Part shown: one piece after another, positions 16,630-24,670 of the stretch
How the letters are laid out: each line of letters starts with the position of its first letter
How positions within the stretch are numbered: the first letter of the stretch is position 1
Assembly (NCBI GenBank): GCA_045537575.1
Contig: JAZSPU010000044.1
Location: 1 to 40,891 of the forward strand
Direction: 5' to 3'
Source of the DNA: SIG607 sp045537575
GTDB lineage: Bacteria; Bacillota; Clostridia; Oscillospirales; Acutalibacteraceae
Length of the DNA: 40,891 nt
Program-made: the position numbers and the translations under genes
The notes under the pieces: model-generated
What the model saw: the letters and a program-made list of their open reading frames with translations, nothing else
What the model was told of the DNA's origin: nothing
Databases searched by the model: none

Positions 16630-18406
16630 GGAAAAGAAAAAAATCAAAATTGGCACTCTTTTCAGACTTCTTACATACGTTTTTAAGTCTTGGCCGTTAT
16701 TTATTTTAGCTGTGGCTATGACATTACTCTCCAATCAGTTAGCGCTTCTGGGCCCTAAATATTCAGGTGAGGCTATTGATGCTATTGCAAATAAAAGCGG
16801 CATAGATTTCACTATTGTAAGAGAAAACGTAATTAAAATGATAATCTGCTATGCTTTATCGGCTGTACTTTCTTACGTTCTGGCAATAATTATGATTAAT
16901 ATCAGCCAAAGGGTTGTATATAGAATGAGAAAGCAGTTATTCGAAAAGCTGACTACCTTACCGGTTAGTTTTTTTGATACCACCGCTACAGGAGATATTA
17001 TAAGCCGAATTTCTTATGATATTGATACCGTTAACGCATCCCTTTCTCACGATTTGGTTCAGGTTATGACCAGTATTTATACAGTTGTAGGTTCCCTTAT
17101 TTTTATGTGGCAGATTTCAAAGCCTATGATTGTTATATTCGTTATTACGGTACCTATTTCCATTTTGTTTACAAGATACCGTTCCAAAAAGGTAAGACCA
17201 ATGTTCAGTTTGCGTTCAAGAAAGCTTGGCGAACTTAACGGTTATGCCGAAGAAATGCTTTCGGGTTGCCGTACCATTCAGGCTTATCACCGTGAGGAAG
17301 AAATAGGGGATAGATTTAATAAGCGAAATAATGATGCGACCAATGCGTACTATAACGCAGAGTATTATGCGGCAGCTATGGGCCCGTCTATTAACTTTAT
17401 TAATAATCTTTCAATTTCTCTTGTTATGATACTTGGCGGAATACTGTTTATGTATTCACAGTCGGGCGTTATAAAAAGCAGTAGTCTCTTCTTTATTACC
17501 CTTGGCGGTGTAGCGCAGTTTGTTCAGTATTCACGTAAATTTGCAGGACCTATTAATGAATTTGCAAATATCCTTCACGAATTTCAGTCGGCATTTTCTG
17601 CCGCTGAGCGTGTATTCAGAATTATTGACGAGGAGCCTGAAAAGCTTGATGAACAGGATGCTGTAGAGCTAAAGGATGTTAGCGGCGACGTAAACTTTGA
17701 CAAGGTATTTTTTGGCTACACTCCCGAAAAAACAATTTTAAAGGATGTTTCAATAGATGCGAAAAAGGGCAAGACAATTGCTATTGTAGGCCCAACCGGA
17801 GCAGGAAAAACCACAATAATAAATCTTCTTATGCGTTTTTACGACGTTAATTCGGGAACTATATCGGTTGATGGGTTGAAAATCGAAAATATTAAACGTG
17901 AAGATTTAAGAAAAGCCTATACTATGGTTTTACAAGATACTTGGCTTTTTAGCGGCACTGTTTTTGATAATATTGCCTACGGTAAAGAAGGAGCAACGAT
18001 GGATGAAGTAACCGAGGTTGCAAAGGCTGCAAAAATTCATAATTATATTGAGCATTTACCCGATGGTTATAACACTGTTTTGAATGATGACGGTGTTAAT
18101 ATTTCTAAGGGACAAAAACAGCTTATTACAATTGCAAGAGCAATGCTTTCGGATGCGCCGATGCTTATTCTTGATGAAGCAACCTCAAACGTTGACTCAC
18201 GAACCGAAATTCAAATTCAGGAAGCCCTTACAAAGCTTATGAAAGGCAGAACCTGTTTTGTAATCGCACACAGATTATCCACCATAAAAAACGCTGACGT
18301 AATTATCGTTTTGCAGGACGGCAAAATATCCGAACTAGGTAATCACGATGAACTTCTCAGCAAAGGCGGATTCTACAGTAAACTCTACAATTCACAGTTT
18401 GACTAA
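16622..18406 (+). CDS. ABC exporter half-transporter with catalytic Glu and altered signature (BmrD-like partner)
   Basis: This 594-residue partner has six membrane helices (about 20-320), Walker A GPTGAGKTT (390-398), Walker B MLILDE with catalytic Glu519, and switch His550. Its signature reads ISKGQ (494-498) instead of LSGGQ. Paired with the preceding protein, this gives one complete site (this Walker A/B with the partner's VSGGQ) and one degenerate site. The start is TTG 16622: GGGAGG (16608-16613) lies eight bases upstream inside the preceding gene, and no ATG is nearby. Translation is coupled by the 8-base overlap. Substrate not deducible; multidrug export is the usual role for MarR-controlled pairs. 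Confidence 0.9.
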   Translation: MSKEKKKIKIGTLFRLLTYVFKSWPLFILAVAMTLLSNQLALLGPKYSGEAIDAIANKSGIDFTIVRENVIKMIICYALSAVLSYVLAIIMINISQRVVYRMRKQLFEKLTTLPVSFFDTTATGDIISRISYDIDTVNASLSHDLVQVMTSIYTVVGSLIFMWQISKPMIVIFVITVPISILFTRYRSKKVRPMFSLRSRKLGELNGYAEEMLSGCRTIQAYHREEEIGDRFNKRNNDATNAYYNAEYYAAAMGPSINFINNLSISLVMILGGILFMYSQSGVIKSSSLFFITLGGVAQFVQYSRKFAGPINEFANILHEFQSAFSAAERVFRIIDEEPEKLDEQDAVELKDVSGDVNFDKVFFGYTPEKTILKDVSIDAKKGKTIAIVGPTGAGKTTIINLLMRFYDVNSGTISVDGLKIENIKREDLRKAYTMVLQDTWLFSGTVFDNIAYGKEGATMDEVTEVAKAAKIHNYIEHLPDGYNTVLNDDGVNISKGQKQLITIARAMLSDAPMLILDEATSNVDSRTEIQIQEALTKLMKGRTCFVIAHRLSTIKNADVIIVLQDGKISELGNHDELLSKGGFYSKLYNSQFD

Positions 18407-18410
18407 CAAA

Positions 18411-18435
18411 AAAAGCCCGAAAATTTCGGGCTTTT
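18411..18435. terminator. bidirectional terminator between convergent operons
   Basis: AAAAGCCCGAA and TTCGGGCTTTT form an 11-bp stem with a 3-base loop, directly after the ABC stop and before the oxidoreductase stop on the other strand. A-rich and T-rich flanks allow function both ways. Confidence 0.9.
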
Positions 18436-18442
18436 AAATTTA

Positions 18443-20503
18443 TTAAAGCTTTGTTGCAACGTCCCAAGCCTGCCAGATAACCGTTCTTAAATTACCAACC
18501 TTATTAGCATCGCCGATAATATGAACGTGACGGCTCTTTTTAGTAAGGGGAGCAGGATTATAGCCTACCGACATTACTACGCTGTCAGCCTTAATATCAA
18601 AGGTTTTACCGTCCTTATCAGTAACGGTTACGCTATTGTCATTAATCTTCGAAACAGCAGTTTCAAGATAAACGGGAACGTTATTGGTTTTAAAGAAATC
18701 ACGTAAAAAGCTTGTGTTTGCAAGACAAATGCCTTTAGTAACAATTAGGTCGTCCTGCATTTCTACAATAACGGGCTTTTTGCCGTTTAAGTATAAATCA
18801 TAAGCAATTTCACAGCCCGTAAGACCGCCGCCTATAACTACAACATTTTCGCCTACGGTTTTTTTGCCGAGTAAATAATCAACGGCTTCAACCGTATTTT
18901 CGCTTCCCATAATGGGAACCTTTTTAGCAACTGCACCGGTTGCGATAATAACTTCATCAGCATTAAGTGCCTTTACGTCCTTTATCTCGGTACCTAGTTT
19001 AACTTCAATGGGATGCTTTGAAAGTTCACGAATATACCAAGAAATAAGCGCTTTATCCTTTTCTTTAAAAGAAGGTGCCGCTGCAGCGATAAACACACCG
19101 CCAAGCTTATCGGTTTTCTCATAAAGGGTTACCTTGTGGCCACGCTTAGCGCAAACAATAGCTGCTTCCATACCACCGATACCGCCACCGATAACAGCGA
19201 TATTCTTCTGCTTTTTAGCAGGTTCAATATAGTATTTTTTAGACTGCATAGTCTCGGGATTAAGGGCGCAACGGGAAAGTCCCATAGTGTCGCTAAGGTC
19301 CTGAGTATTAGCGTGTCCCTTTGAAGAAGAGAAGTTAAAGCAACCGCTGTGACAGCATATACAGGGCTTAATATCTTCAATTCTGTCTTCTATAAGCTTT
19401 GTAATCCACTCAGGGTCCACAAGGAACTGACGGGCAACACCAACTGCATCAATTTTTTGCTCTGCAACCGCTTTTGCGCCAACCTCGGCATCCATTCTGC
19501 CTGCACAAACAACAGGAATATCAACGAATTTCTTAATGTGAGCTACATCCTCAAGGTTGCAGTTTTCGGGCATATACATAGGCGGATGCGCCCAATACCA
19601 AGAGTCATAGGTTCCGTTATCGGCATTCAGCATATCGTAACCTGCATCCTGAAGGAATTTAGCAGCCTTTTCGGATTCCTGCATATTACGACCAACCTCT
19701 TCGTATTCTTCACCCGGCATAGCGCCCTCGCAAAAGCCTTTCATTTTAGACTCTACAGAATAACGAAGGGATACGGGATAATCTTCGCCGCAAGACTCTT
19801 TAATTGCCTTTACTACCTCGGCAGCAAAACGGTAGCGATTTTCAAAACTGCCTCCGTATTCATCAGTACGTTTATTGAAAAATTTAATTGCAAACTGGTC
19901 AAGAAGGTATCCTTCGTGAACAGCGTGAACCTCAACACCGTCAACACCCGCTTCTTTACAAAGCTTGGCTGTTTTAGCAAATGCTTCAATAATTTCGTGG
20001 ATTTGCTTTACGGTCATTTCGGGACACTCGATATCATGTGCCCAACGTGAAGGCTGAGGAGAAGGGGATGCCAGTTCGTGAGAGGTATCAATTATAGGCT
20101 TTAAAATAGTACGGGTAACCTTGTTTTTATGTAAGGGTGCTATAAGCTCGGTTATTGCCCAAGAGCGTCCCATACCTGCAGTTAACTGAATAAAGAGTTT
20201 TGCTCCCGTTTTATGAATTTCATCCATAAACTCCTTAAGATCCTCAAACATTTTAGGATTCTGCCAGAGCCATTTACCCCAAAAGGTATCACGAAGGGGT
20301 GCAATACCGGGGATAATAAGACCTACGTTATTATTTGCTCTTTCAAGGAAAAGCTTAGCTGCCTCTTTATCAAAATGACAGCCTGTTAGCTCAAACCAAC
20401 CGAAAAGCGAGGTGCCACCCATTGGGCACATAACGATTCTGTTTTTGATTTCAACGTTGCCTATTTTCCAAGGGGTAAATAAAGCTTCATATTTTTTGTC
20501 CAT
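18443..20503 (-). CDS. NADH:flavin/Fe-S ene-reductase, Old Yellow Enzyme family (2,4-dienoyl-CoA reductase type)
   Basis: This 686-residue enzyme has three parts. An FMN-binding TIM barrel (about 1-375) includes HAVHEGYLLDQF (His193, His196) and DEYGGSFENRYRF. A 4Fe-4S site follows (Cys381, 384, 388, 412, in CICCHSGC and RCALNP). The C-terminal FAD/NAD(P) module has VIGGGIGGMEAA (437-448) and a second VVIGGGLTGCEIA (555-567). Relatives reduce activated C=C bonds in enoyl-CoAs, cinnamates or bile-acid intermediates, passing electrons from NAD(P)H through FAD and Fe-S to FMN. The substrate cannot be fixed here. It lies 55 bases after the DUF1846 gene, separated by a stem-loop, with AAGGAAGTG as ribosome site. 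Cytoplasmic; no signal peptide. Confidence 0.9.
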   Translation of the reverse strand: MDKKYEALFTPWKIGNVEIKNRIVMCPMGGTSLFGWFELTGCHFDKEAAKLFLERANNNVGLIIPGIAPLRDTFWGKWLWQNPKMFEDLKEFMDEIHKTGAKLFIQLTAGMGRSWAITELIAPLHKNKVTRTILKPIIDTSHELASPSPQPSRWAHDIECPEMTVKQIHEIIEAFAKTAKLCKEAGVDGVEVHAVHEGYLLDQFAIKFFNKRTDEYGGSFENRYRFAAEVVKAIKESCGEDYPVSLRYSVESKMKGFCEGAMPGEEYEEVGRNMQESEKAAKFLQDAGYDMLNADNGTYDSWYWAHPPMYMPENCNLEDVAHIKKFVDIPVVCAGRMDAEVGAKAVAEQKIDAVGVARQFLVDPEWITKLIEDRIEDIKPCICCHSGCFNFSSSKGHANTQDLSDTMGLSRCALNPETMQSKKYYIEPAKKQKNIAVIGGGIGGMEAAIVCAKRGHKVTLYEKTDKLGGVFIAAAAPSFKEKDKALISWYIRELSKHPIEVKLGTEIKDVKALNADEVIIATGAVAKKVPIMGSENTVEAVDYLLGKKTVGENVVVIGGGLTGCEIAYDLYLNGKKPVIVEMQDDLIVTKGICLANTSFLRDFFKTNNVPVYLETAVSKINDNSVTVTDKDGKTFDIKADSVVMSVGYNPAPLTKKSRHVHIIGDANKVGNLRTVIWQAWDVATKL

Positions 20504-20527
20504 AAATACACTTCCTTAAAAATAATG

Positions 20528-20553
20528 CGGCACACCGTAAAATTAGTGTGCCG
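20528..20553 (-). terminator. stem-loop between the DUF1846 and ene-reductase genes
   Basis: CGGCACAC (20528-20535) and GTGTGCCG (20546-20553) form a perfect 8-bp stem with a 10-base loop. On the minus strand CATTATTTTT follows. It may be a partial terminator that lowers expression of the downstream reductase, or a processing site. Confidence 0.6.
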
Positions 20554-20558
20554 ACAAA

Positions 20559-22043
20559 TTATGCATGATAAAGTTTTTTTGTTTGATATTTCGGCTCACA
20601 GGTAAGATTTACACCAAGTTTTCTAAACACTTGCTCATCAACTCGAGAAAGAATAACTGTAGAATGGGCTTCTAATCCACGAAGATTTTTAACCTGATTC
20701 ATAGCGAGTTTTGCATTTTCATCAGTTGCGGCGCAAATAGATAACGCAACAAGCACTTCATCTGTATGAAGTCTCGGATTATGGTTACCAAGAGCAGTTG
20801 TTTTCATCACCTGAATAGGCTCAATGATGGTGGGAGAAAGAAGCTTTACTTCATCGGGAATACCTGCAAGTTCCTTTAAAACGTTTAAAAGCATTGAGGA
20901 TGAAGCACCAAGCAGAGAAGAGGTTTTTCCCGTAATAATACGTCCGTCATCAAGCTCAATTGCAGTTGCGGGAGAACCCGTTAATTCAGACTTATCGTTG
21001 GCGGCTTTAACAACAGCACGGTTGTTAACAGATATGCCAAGTTGATTCATTAAAAGTTCAATTTTAGTAACCTCAGCGTGTTCGCCCATACCTTGTCTTT
21101 CGGCACATAAAGCGTTATAGTATCTTCTGATTATTTCCTGATTGGCGGCATTTCTGCAAACGATATCATCATTTATTGCACAGCCTACCATATTTACACC
21201 CATATCTGTGGGACTCTTATAAACGGAAGTACCTAGAATTTTTTCCATCATAGCGTTAAGCACTGGGAAAATTTCAATATCACGGTTATAGTTAATGGCT
21301 GTTTCGCCATAGGCTTCAAGATGGAAGGGGTCGATCATATTAACGTCATTAAGATCGGCAGTAGCCGCTTCATAAGCAACGTTTACGGGGTGTTTTAGAG
21401 GAATATTCCAAATAGGGAAGGTCTCAAATTTAGCGTAACCCGCCTTTATTCCACGTTTATGCTCATGATAAAGCTGAGAAAGACAGGTAGCCATCTTACC
21501 GCTGCAAGGACCGGGGCCTGTAACTACCACAAGCTTACGCTGGGTTTCGATATAGTCATTCTTACCAAAGCCGTCATCACTTACTATAAGAGGAATATTG
21601 GAAGGATAGTCGGGAATGGGGTAGTGTCTATATACCTTAATTCCTAAGTTTTTAAGACGTTTTTCAAAGGCTAAAGCCAAGGGTTGTCCCGTAAAGAAGG
21701 TTATAACAACACTGCCGACAAAAAGACCGATACCTCTAAAAGCATCAATAAGGCGCAAGGTATCAAGGTCGTAGGTAATACCAAGATCGCCTCGACGTTT
21801 GTTTTTTTCAATAGCGTCAGCGTTTATTGCAATAACAATTTCAGCATCATCTTTTAAGTTTAAGAGCATTTTGACCTTCGAATCAGGCTCAAATCCGGGT
21901 AAAACACGGGAAGCGTGAAAGTCATCGAAAAGTTTACCGCCGAACTCCATATACAGCTTATCACCGAACATTTCAATACGGTTGCGGATGTTCTGTGACT
22001 GAAGACGTATATATTCAGCGTTGTCAAAACCCTTTTTAGCCAT
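20559..22043 (-). CDS. DUF1846 family protein
   Basis: This 494-residue protein belongs to the widespread DUF1846 family, close to its usual length. The sequence contains an N-terminal KKGFDNAEYIRLQSQNI, a VVVTGPGPCSGKMATCLSQL segment that looks like a P-loop-type nucleotide site (near residue 180), FPIWNIPLKHPVN, and a C-terminal half with LLGASSSMLLNVLKEL and GNHNPRLHTDEVL. Biochemical function is unknown. The ATG at 22043 follows AGGTGA at five bases; an in-frame ATG at 22061 precedes that site. It has its own promoter and heads a two-gene unit with the flavin reductase, though a stem-loop lies between them. No membrane segment or signal peptide. Confidence 0.88.
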   Translation of the reverse strand: MAKKGFDNAEYIRLQSQNIRNRIEMFGDKLYMEFGGKLFDDFHASRVLPGFEPDSKVKMLLNLKDDAEIVIAINADAIEKNKRRGDLGITYDLDTLRLIDAFRGIGLFVGSVVITFFTGQPLALAFEKRLKNLGIKVYRHYPIPDYPSNIPLIVSDDGFGKNDYIETQRKLVVVTGPGPCSGKMATCLSQLYHEHKRGIKAGYAKFETFPIWNIPLKHPVNVAYEAATADLNDVNMIDPFHLEAYGETAINYNRDIEIFPVLNAMMEKILGTSVYKSPTDMGVNMVGCAINDDIVCRNAANQEIIRRYYNALCAERQGMGEHAEVTKIELLMNQLGISVNNRAVVKAANDKSELTGSPATAIELDDGRIITGKTSSLLGASSSMLLNVLKELAGIPDEVKLLSPTIIEPIQVMKTTALGNHNPRLHTDEVLVALSICAATDENAKLAMNQVKNLRGLEAHSTVILSRVDEQVFRKLGVNLTCEPKYQTKKLYHA

Positions 22044-22078
22044 TTTTTCACCTATTTTCATTGAAATTTAACTTAATT

Positions 22079-22107
22079 ATTATATCAAATTTGCTTGTGT
22101 CTTTCAA
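22079..22107 (-). promoter_or_regulatory. promoter of the DUF1846-reductase unit
   Basis: On the minus strand TTGAAA (22107-22102), a 17-base spacer and TATAAT (22084-22079) with a TGA directly before it (extended -10). Transcription would start near 22072, about 29 bases before the chosen ATG. Confidence 0.78.
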
Positions 22108-22125
22108 GAGTAATTATAAAAATAA

Positions 22126-23298
22126 TTATAATTTAATTACCTTTTGAGTGTACTCGGAGTAGGAAGGGAGCATTGGACTGAAGGACATGGAATAAAGGTT
22201 AGATGTATGCTCCTCAAGTTCAAAGGTTTTTTTAGCGTAACCCTCAAGGCTTAAAGCATCTTTTGCGCTTATTACTAAAGGTAAATCGGTTTTTTTGGCA
22301 ATTTCCTTTATCAGTTCTTCTCCCCGAGATGTACAACCTAATATATGAATATACGGCGGTTCCTTTTTTAAATATTCGTTGGATATATCAAAGGCGGCAC
22401 ACATAAGAATACGTCTTATTCTCGCAAGGGTGTATCGCTTTGTTTTAACTAATTCTGCTAGTTCTAAAAGACTATCGCTAATTTTAGCAGCATCAATTAT
22501 TCTGTTTTCAAGTCCTTCGCTGACGTCAGGGATTTCGAGCAACTGCTCTTTAGTCATACTTCTTATTTTAAACAGTAAGGCTTTATCAAGCCTTGAAATA
22601 TCCGAAAAATCGCCCTCAGTTAAAGCATAGAATATATTTTCCGGAACATATTTTTTTATATCAGAAAATCTTGATTTTTTAATAAGCTCTCTTAAAGCGC
22701 TACCGCTTATAAATTCATCATTTCCTTTTGATGAATTATGCTCAACACCTACTCTGTTTACAGCATTAAAGGAAGGGGAGAAGTTAAGTTTTTTGGCAGC
22801 CGAAATATATTCAATTGCAAGAGTATTATTGGGTTTAGATAATATGGCGCCCAGTTCCTTTGAATAATTTTCAACCGCTTGCTGTCTTGCATAGGCATAG
22901 GATACTCCGTTTTTCATATTTTCCTTAACAAGATTATTAAAATTGTCGTCGCAAATAATTTCTGCAGTTTTAGTTAAAGCGTTAATATCGCCACATTCAC
23001 AGCCGAAATAAATACTATCGGTAATTTTCGTGTTTTTTATTAGTGAAATACCGCCTAAAGCAAAGTTCTCAGCAGATGACATAGACCAGCCCACAGGAAG
23101 ATTTATCACTAAATCAGCACCGTTTTTAAGGGCAAATTCGGTGCGTTTTTGTTTAGTAAATATTGAAAGGTCGCCACGTTGAACAAAGTTTCCGCTCATT
23201 ACACATATTACGGCTTCGCTTTTTTCCTTTGCTTTGCTTAATAGATAGGCGTGACCGTTATGAAAAGGGTTAAATTCGGCAATAACTGAGCTTACCAT
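22126..23298 (-). CDS. tmcAL: tRNA(Met) cytidine acetate ligase
   Basis: This 390-residue nucleotidyltransferase-like enzyme activates acetate with ATP to acetyl-AMP and acetylates cytidine 34 of elongator tRNA-Met, a wobble modification. The N-terminus carries the family mark IAEFNPFHNGH with the HxGH motif (13-16), then VMSGNFVQRGD and TEFALKNGADLVINLPV, typical of TmcAL/YlbM. The C-terminal half (about 200-390) is helical and binds tRNA. It is transcribed away from the acetate kinase gene, whose start is 161 bases off, so two genes using acetate share an upstream region. The start has GGCGG at a suitable distance. Identification is firm. Confidence 0.93.
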   Translation of the reverse strand: MVSSVIAEFNPFHNGHAYLLSKAKEKSEAVICVMSGNFVQRGDLSIFTKQKRTEFALKNGADLVINLPVGWSMSSAENFALGGISLIKNTKITDSIYFGCECGDINALTKTAEIICDDNFNNLVKENMKNGVSYAYARQQAVENYSKELGAILSKPNNTLAIEYISAAKKLNFSPSFNAVNRVGVEHNSSKGNDEFISGSALRELIKKSRFSDIKKYVPENIFYALTEGDFSDISRLDKALLFKIRSMTKEQLLEIPDVSEGLENRIIDAAKISDSLLELAELVKTKRYTLARIRRILMCAAFDISNEYLKKEPPYIHILGCTSRGEELIKEIAKKTDLPLVISAKDALSLEGYAKKTFELEEHTSNLYSMSFSPMLPSYSEYTQKVIKL

Positions 23299-23459
23299 AG
23301 ATATTAAACCGCCTTTTTTAAAAAAATAACTTGAAATCGTCTTTAAAATCTATTATTATATAATAGTTAAATTATGTTGTTGGTTTACGGTATATTTTAT
23401 CACATATTTATCCGTTTATCAACTCAAAAAAGCGCATTTAGCGGATAGGAGTTTTTGAA

Positions 23460-24653
23460 ATGAAAATTTTCGTAGTAAATGCAGGTAGTTCTTCTCTTAA
23501 ATATCAGTTAATTGATATGGAAACCGAGAGCGTTCTTGCAAAGGGACTCTGTGAGCGTATTGGCGTTTCCGGCGCTATTACTCACAAAGCGGCAGACGGC
23601 AGAGTTTATCAGGCTGAAACAGATATGCCCACTCATACCGAAGCTTTTGAAGCAGTTGTTTACGCTATGACCAAAAGCGAAGCTAAGGTTATCGATTCTT
23701 TCGATGAAATTTCTGCTATCGGTCACAGAATAGTGCAGGGCGGTAGTATTTTCTCTAAATCCTGCCTTATTAATCCTACTGTTCTTGATCAGATTGATGA
23801 GCTTGGCGCACTTGCTCCTTTACATAATCCTGCTCACGTTCTTGCTATCAAGGCTTGTATCAAGACCTTCGGTGAAAAAATCCCTCAGGTTGCTGTATTT
23901 GATACTTCCTTCCATCAGACAATGGAGCCCAAGGTTTATATGTTCGCCCTTCCTTATGAGTATTATGAGAAATACGGCGTAAGAAAATACGGCGCTCACG
24001 GTACATCCCATCACTTTGTAAGTGACAGAGTTGCCGTTCTTGAAGGAAAAGATAAAAAGGACCTTAAAATAATCGTTTGCCATATCGGTAACGGCGCTTC
24101 CATTACCGCTGTAAAAGACGGCGTATGCTGTGATACTTCTATGGGCTTTACTCCTCTTGACGGCTTTATGATGGGAACACGTACAGGTACACTTGATCCT
24201 TCTGCATTAACATTTATTGCTGAAAAGGAAAATCTTACCGCTGCTCAGATTAACGATATCTGCAACAAGAAATCCGGTATGCTTGGTGTTTCCGGTGTTT
24301 CTAACGATAACCGTGACGTTTGCGCTGCCGCTGATGAAGGAAACGAGAGAGCAAAACTTGCAGTTGATATGCAGCGATATCAGATTCTTAAATTTGTAGG
24401 CTCTTATGTTGCTGCTATGAACGGTGTTGATGCTATTGCTTTCACAGCAGGTATCGGTGAAAACGATCCTGACCTTCGTCAGTACGTTTGTGAAAATCTT
24501 GGCTATTTAGGTGTTAAGATTGATGATGAAAAGAACCACGTTCGCGGTCAGGAAATAAAGATTTCTACTGATGATTCCAAGGTTGACGTATTTGTAATTC
24601 CCACTAACGAGGAACTTGCAATTGCACGTGACACATTAGCACTTATTTCTTAA
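23460..24653 (+). CDS. ackA: acetate kinase
   Basis: This 397-residue enzyme has full family length and interconverts acetyl phosphate + ADP and acetate + ATP, the substrate-level phosphorylation step of acetate fermentation. It shows the ASKHA signatures: NAGSSSLKYQLID at the N-terminus, GHRIVQGG, VFDTSFHQTM with the catalytic Asp, HGTSHHFV, CHIGNGAS, MMGTRTGTLDPS, and the C-terminal FTAGIGEND. No phosphotransacetylase gene lies next to it. AGGAG (23447-23451) precedes the ATG by eight bases. A galactokinase-like gene starts 17 bases later and is probably cotranscribed. The 161-base region between it and tmcAL is A/T-rich, with TATAAT at 23359-23364 but no convincing -35. Confidence 0.96.
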   Translation: MKIFVVNAGSSSLKYQLIDMETESVLAKGLCERIGVSGAITHKAADGRVYQAETDMPTHTEAFEAVVYAMTKSEAKVIDSFDEISAIGHRIVQGGSIFSKSCLINPTVLDQIDELGALAPLHNPAHVLAIKACIKTFGEKIPQVAVFDTSFHQTMEPKVYMFALPYEYYEKYGVRKYGAHGTSHHFVSDRVAVLEGKDKKDLKIIVCHIGNGASITAVKDGVCCDTSMGFTPLDGFMMGTRTGTLDPSALTFIAEKENLTAAQINDICNKKSGMLGVSGVSNDNRDVCAAADEGNERAKLAVDMQRYQILKFVGSYVAAMNGVDAIAFTAGIGENDPDLRQYVCENLGYLGVKIDDEKNHVRGQEIKISTDDSKVDVFVIPTNEELAIARDTLALIS

Positions 24654-24670
24654 TCGAAAGGTTGATTAAT

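Noticed and set aside
19349..20050. 233-codon open frame on the plus strand
   Set aside because: It lies opposite the well-supported flavin reductase gene, has no ribosome site, and encodes nothing recognisable; a shadow frame.
22111..22128. A/T-only inverted repeat after tmcAL as a terminator
   Set aside because: A 7-bp stem of only A-T pairs is too weak, and the region is generally A/T-rich.
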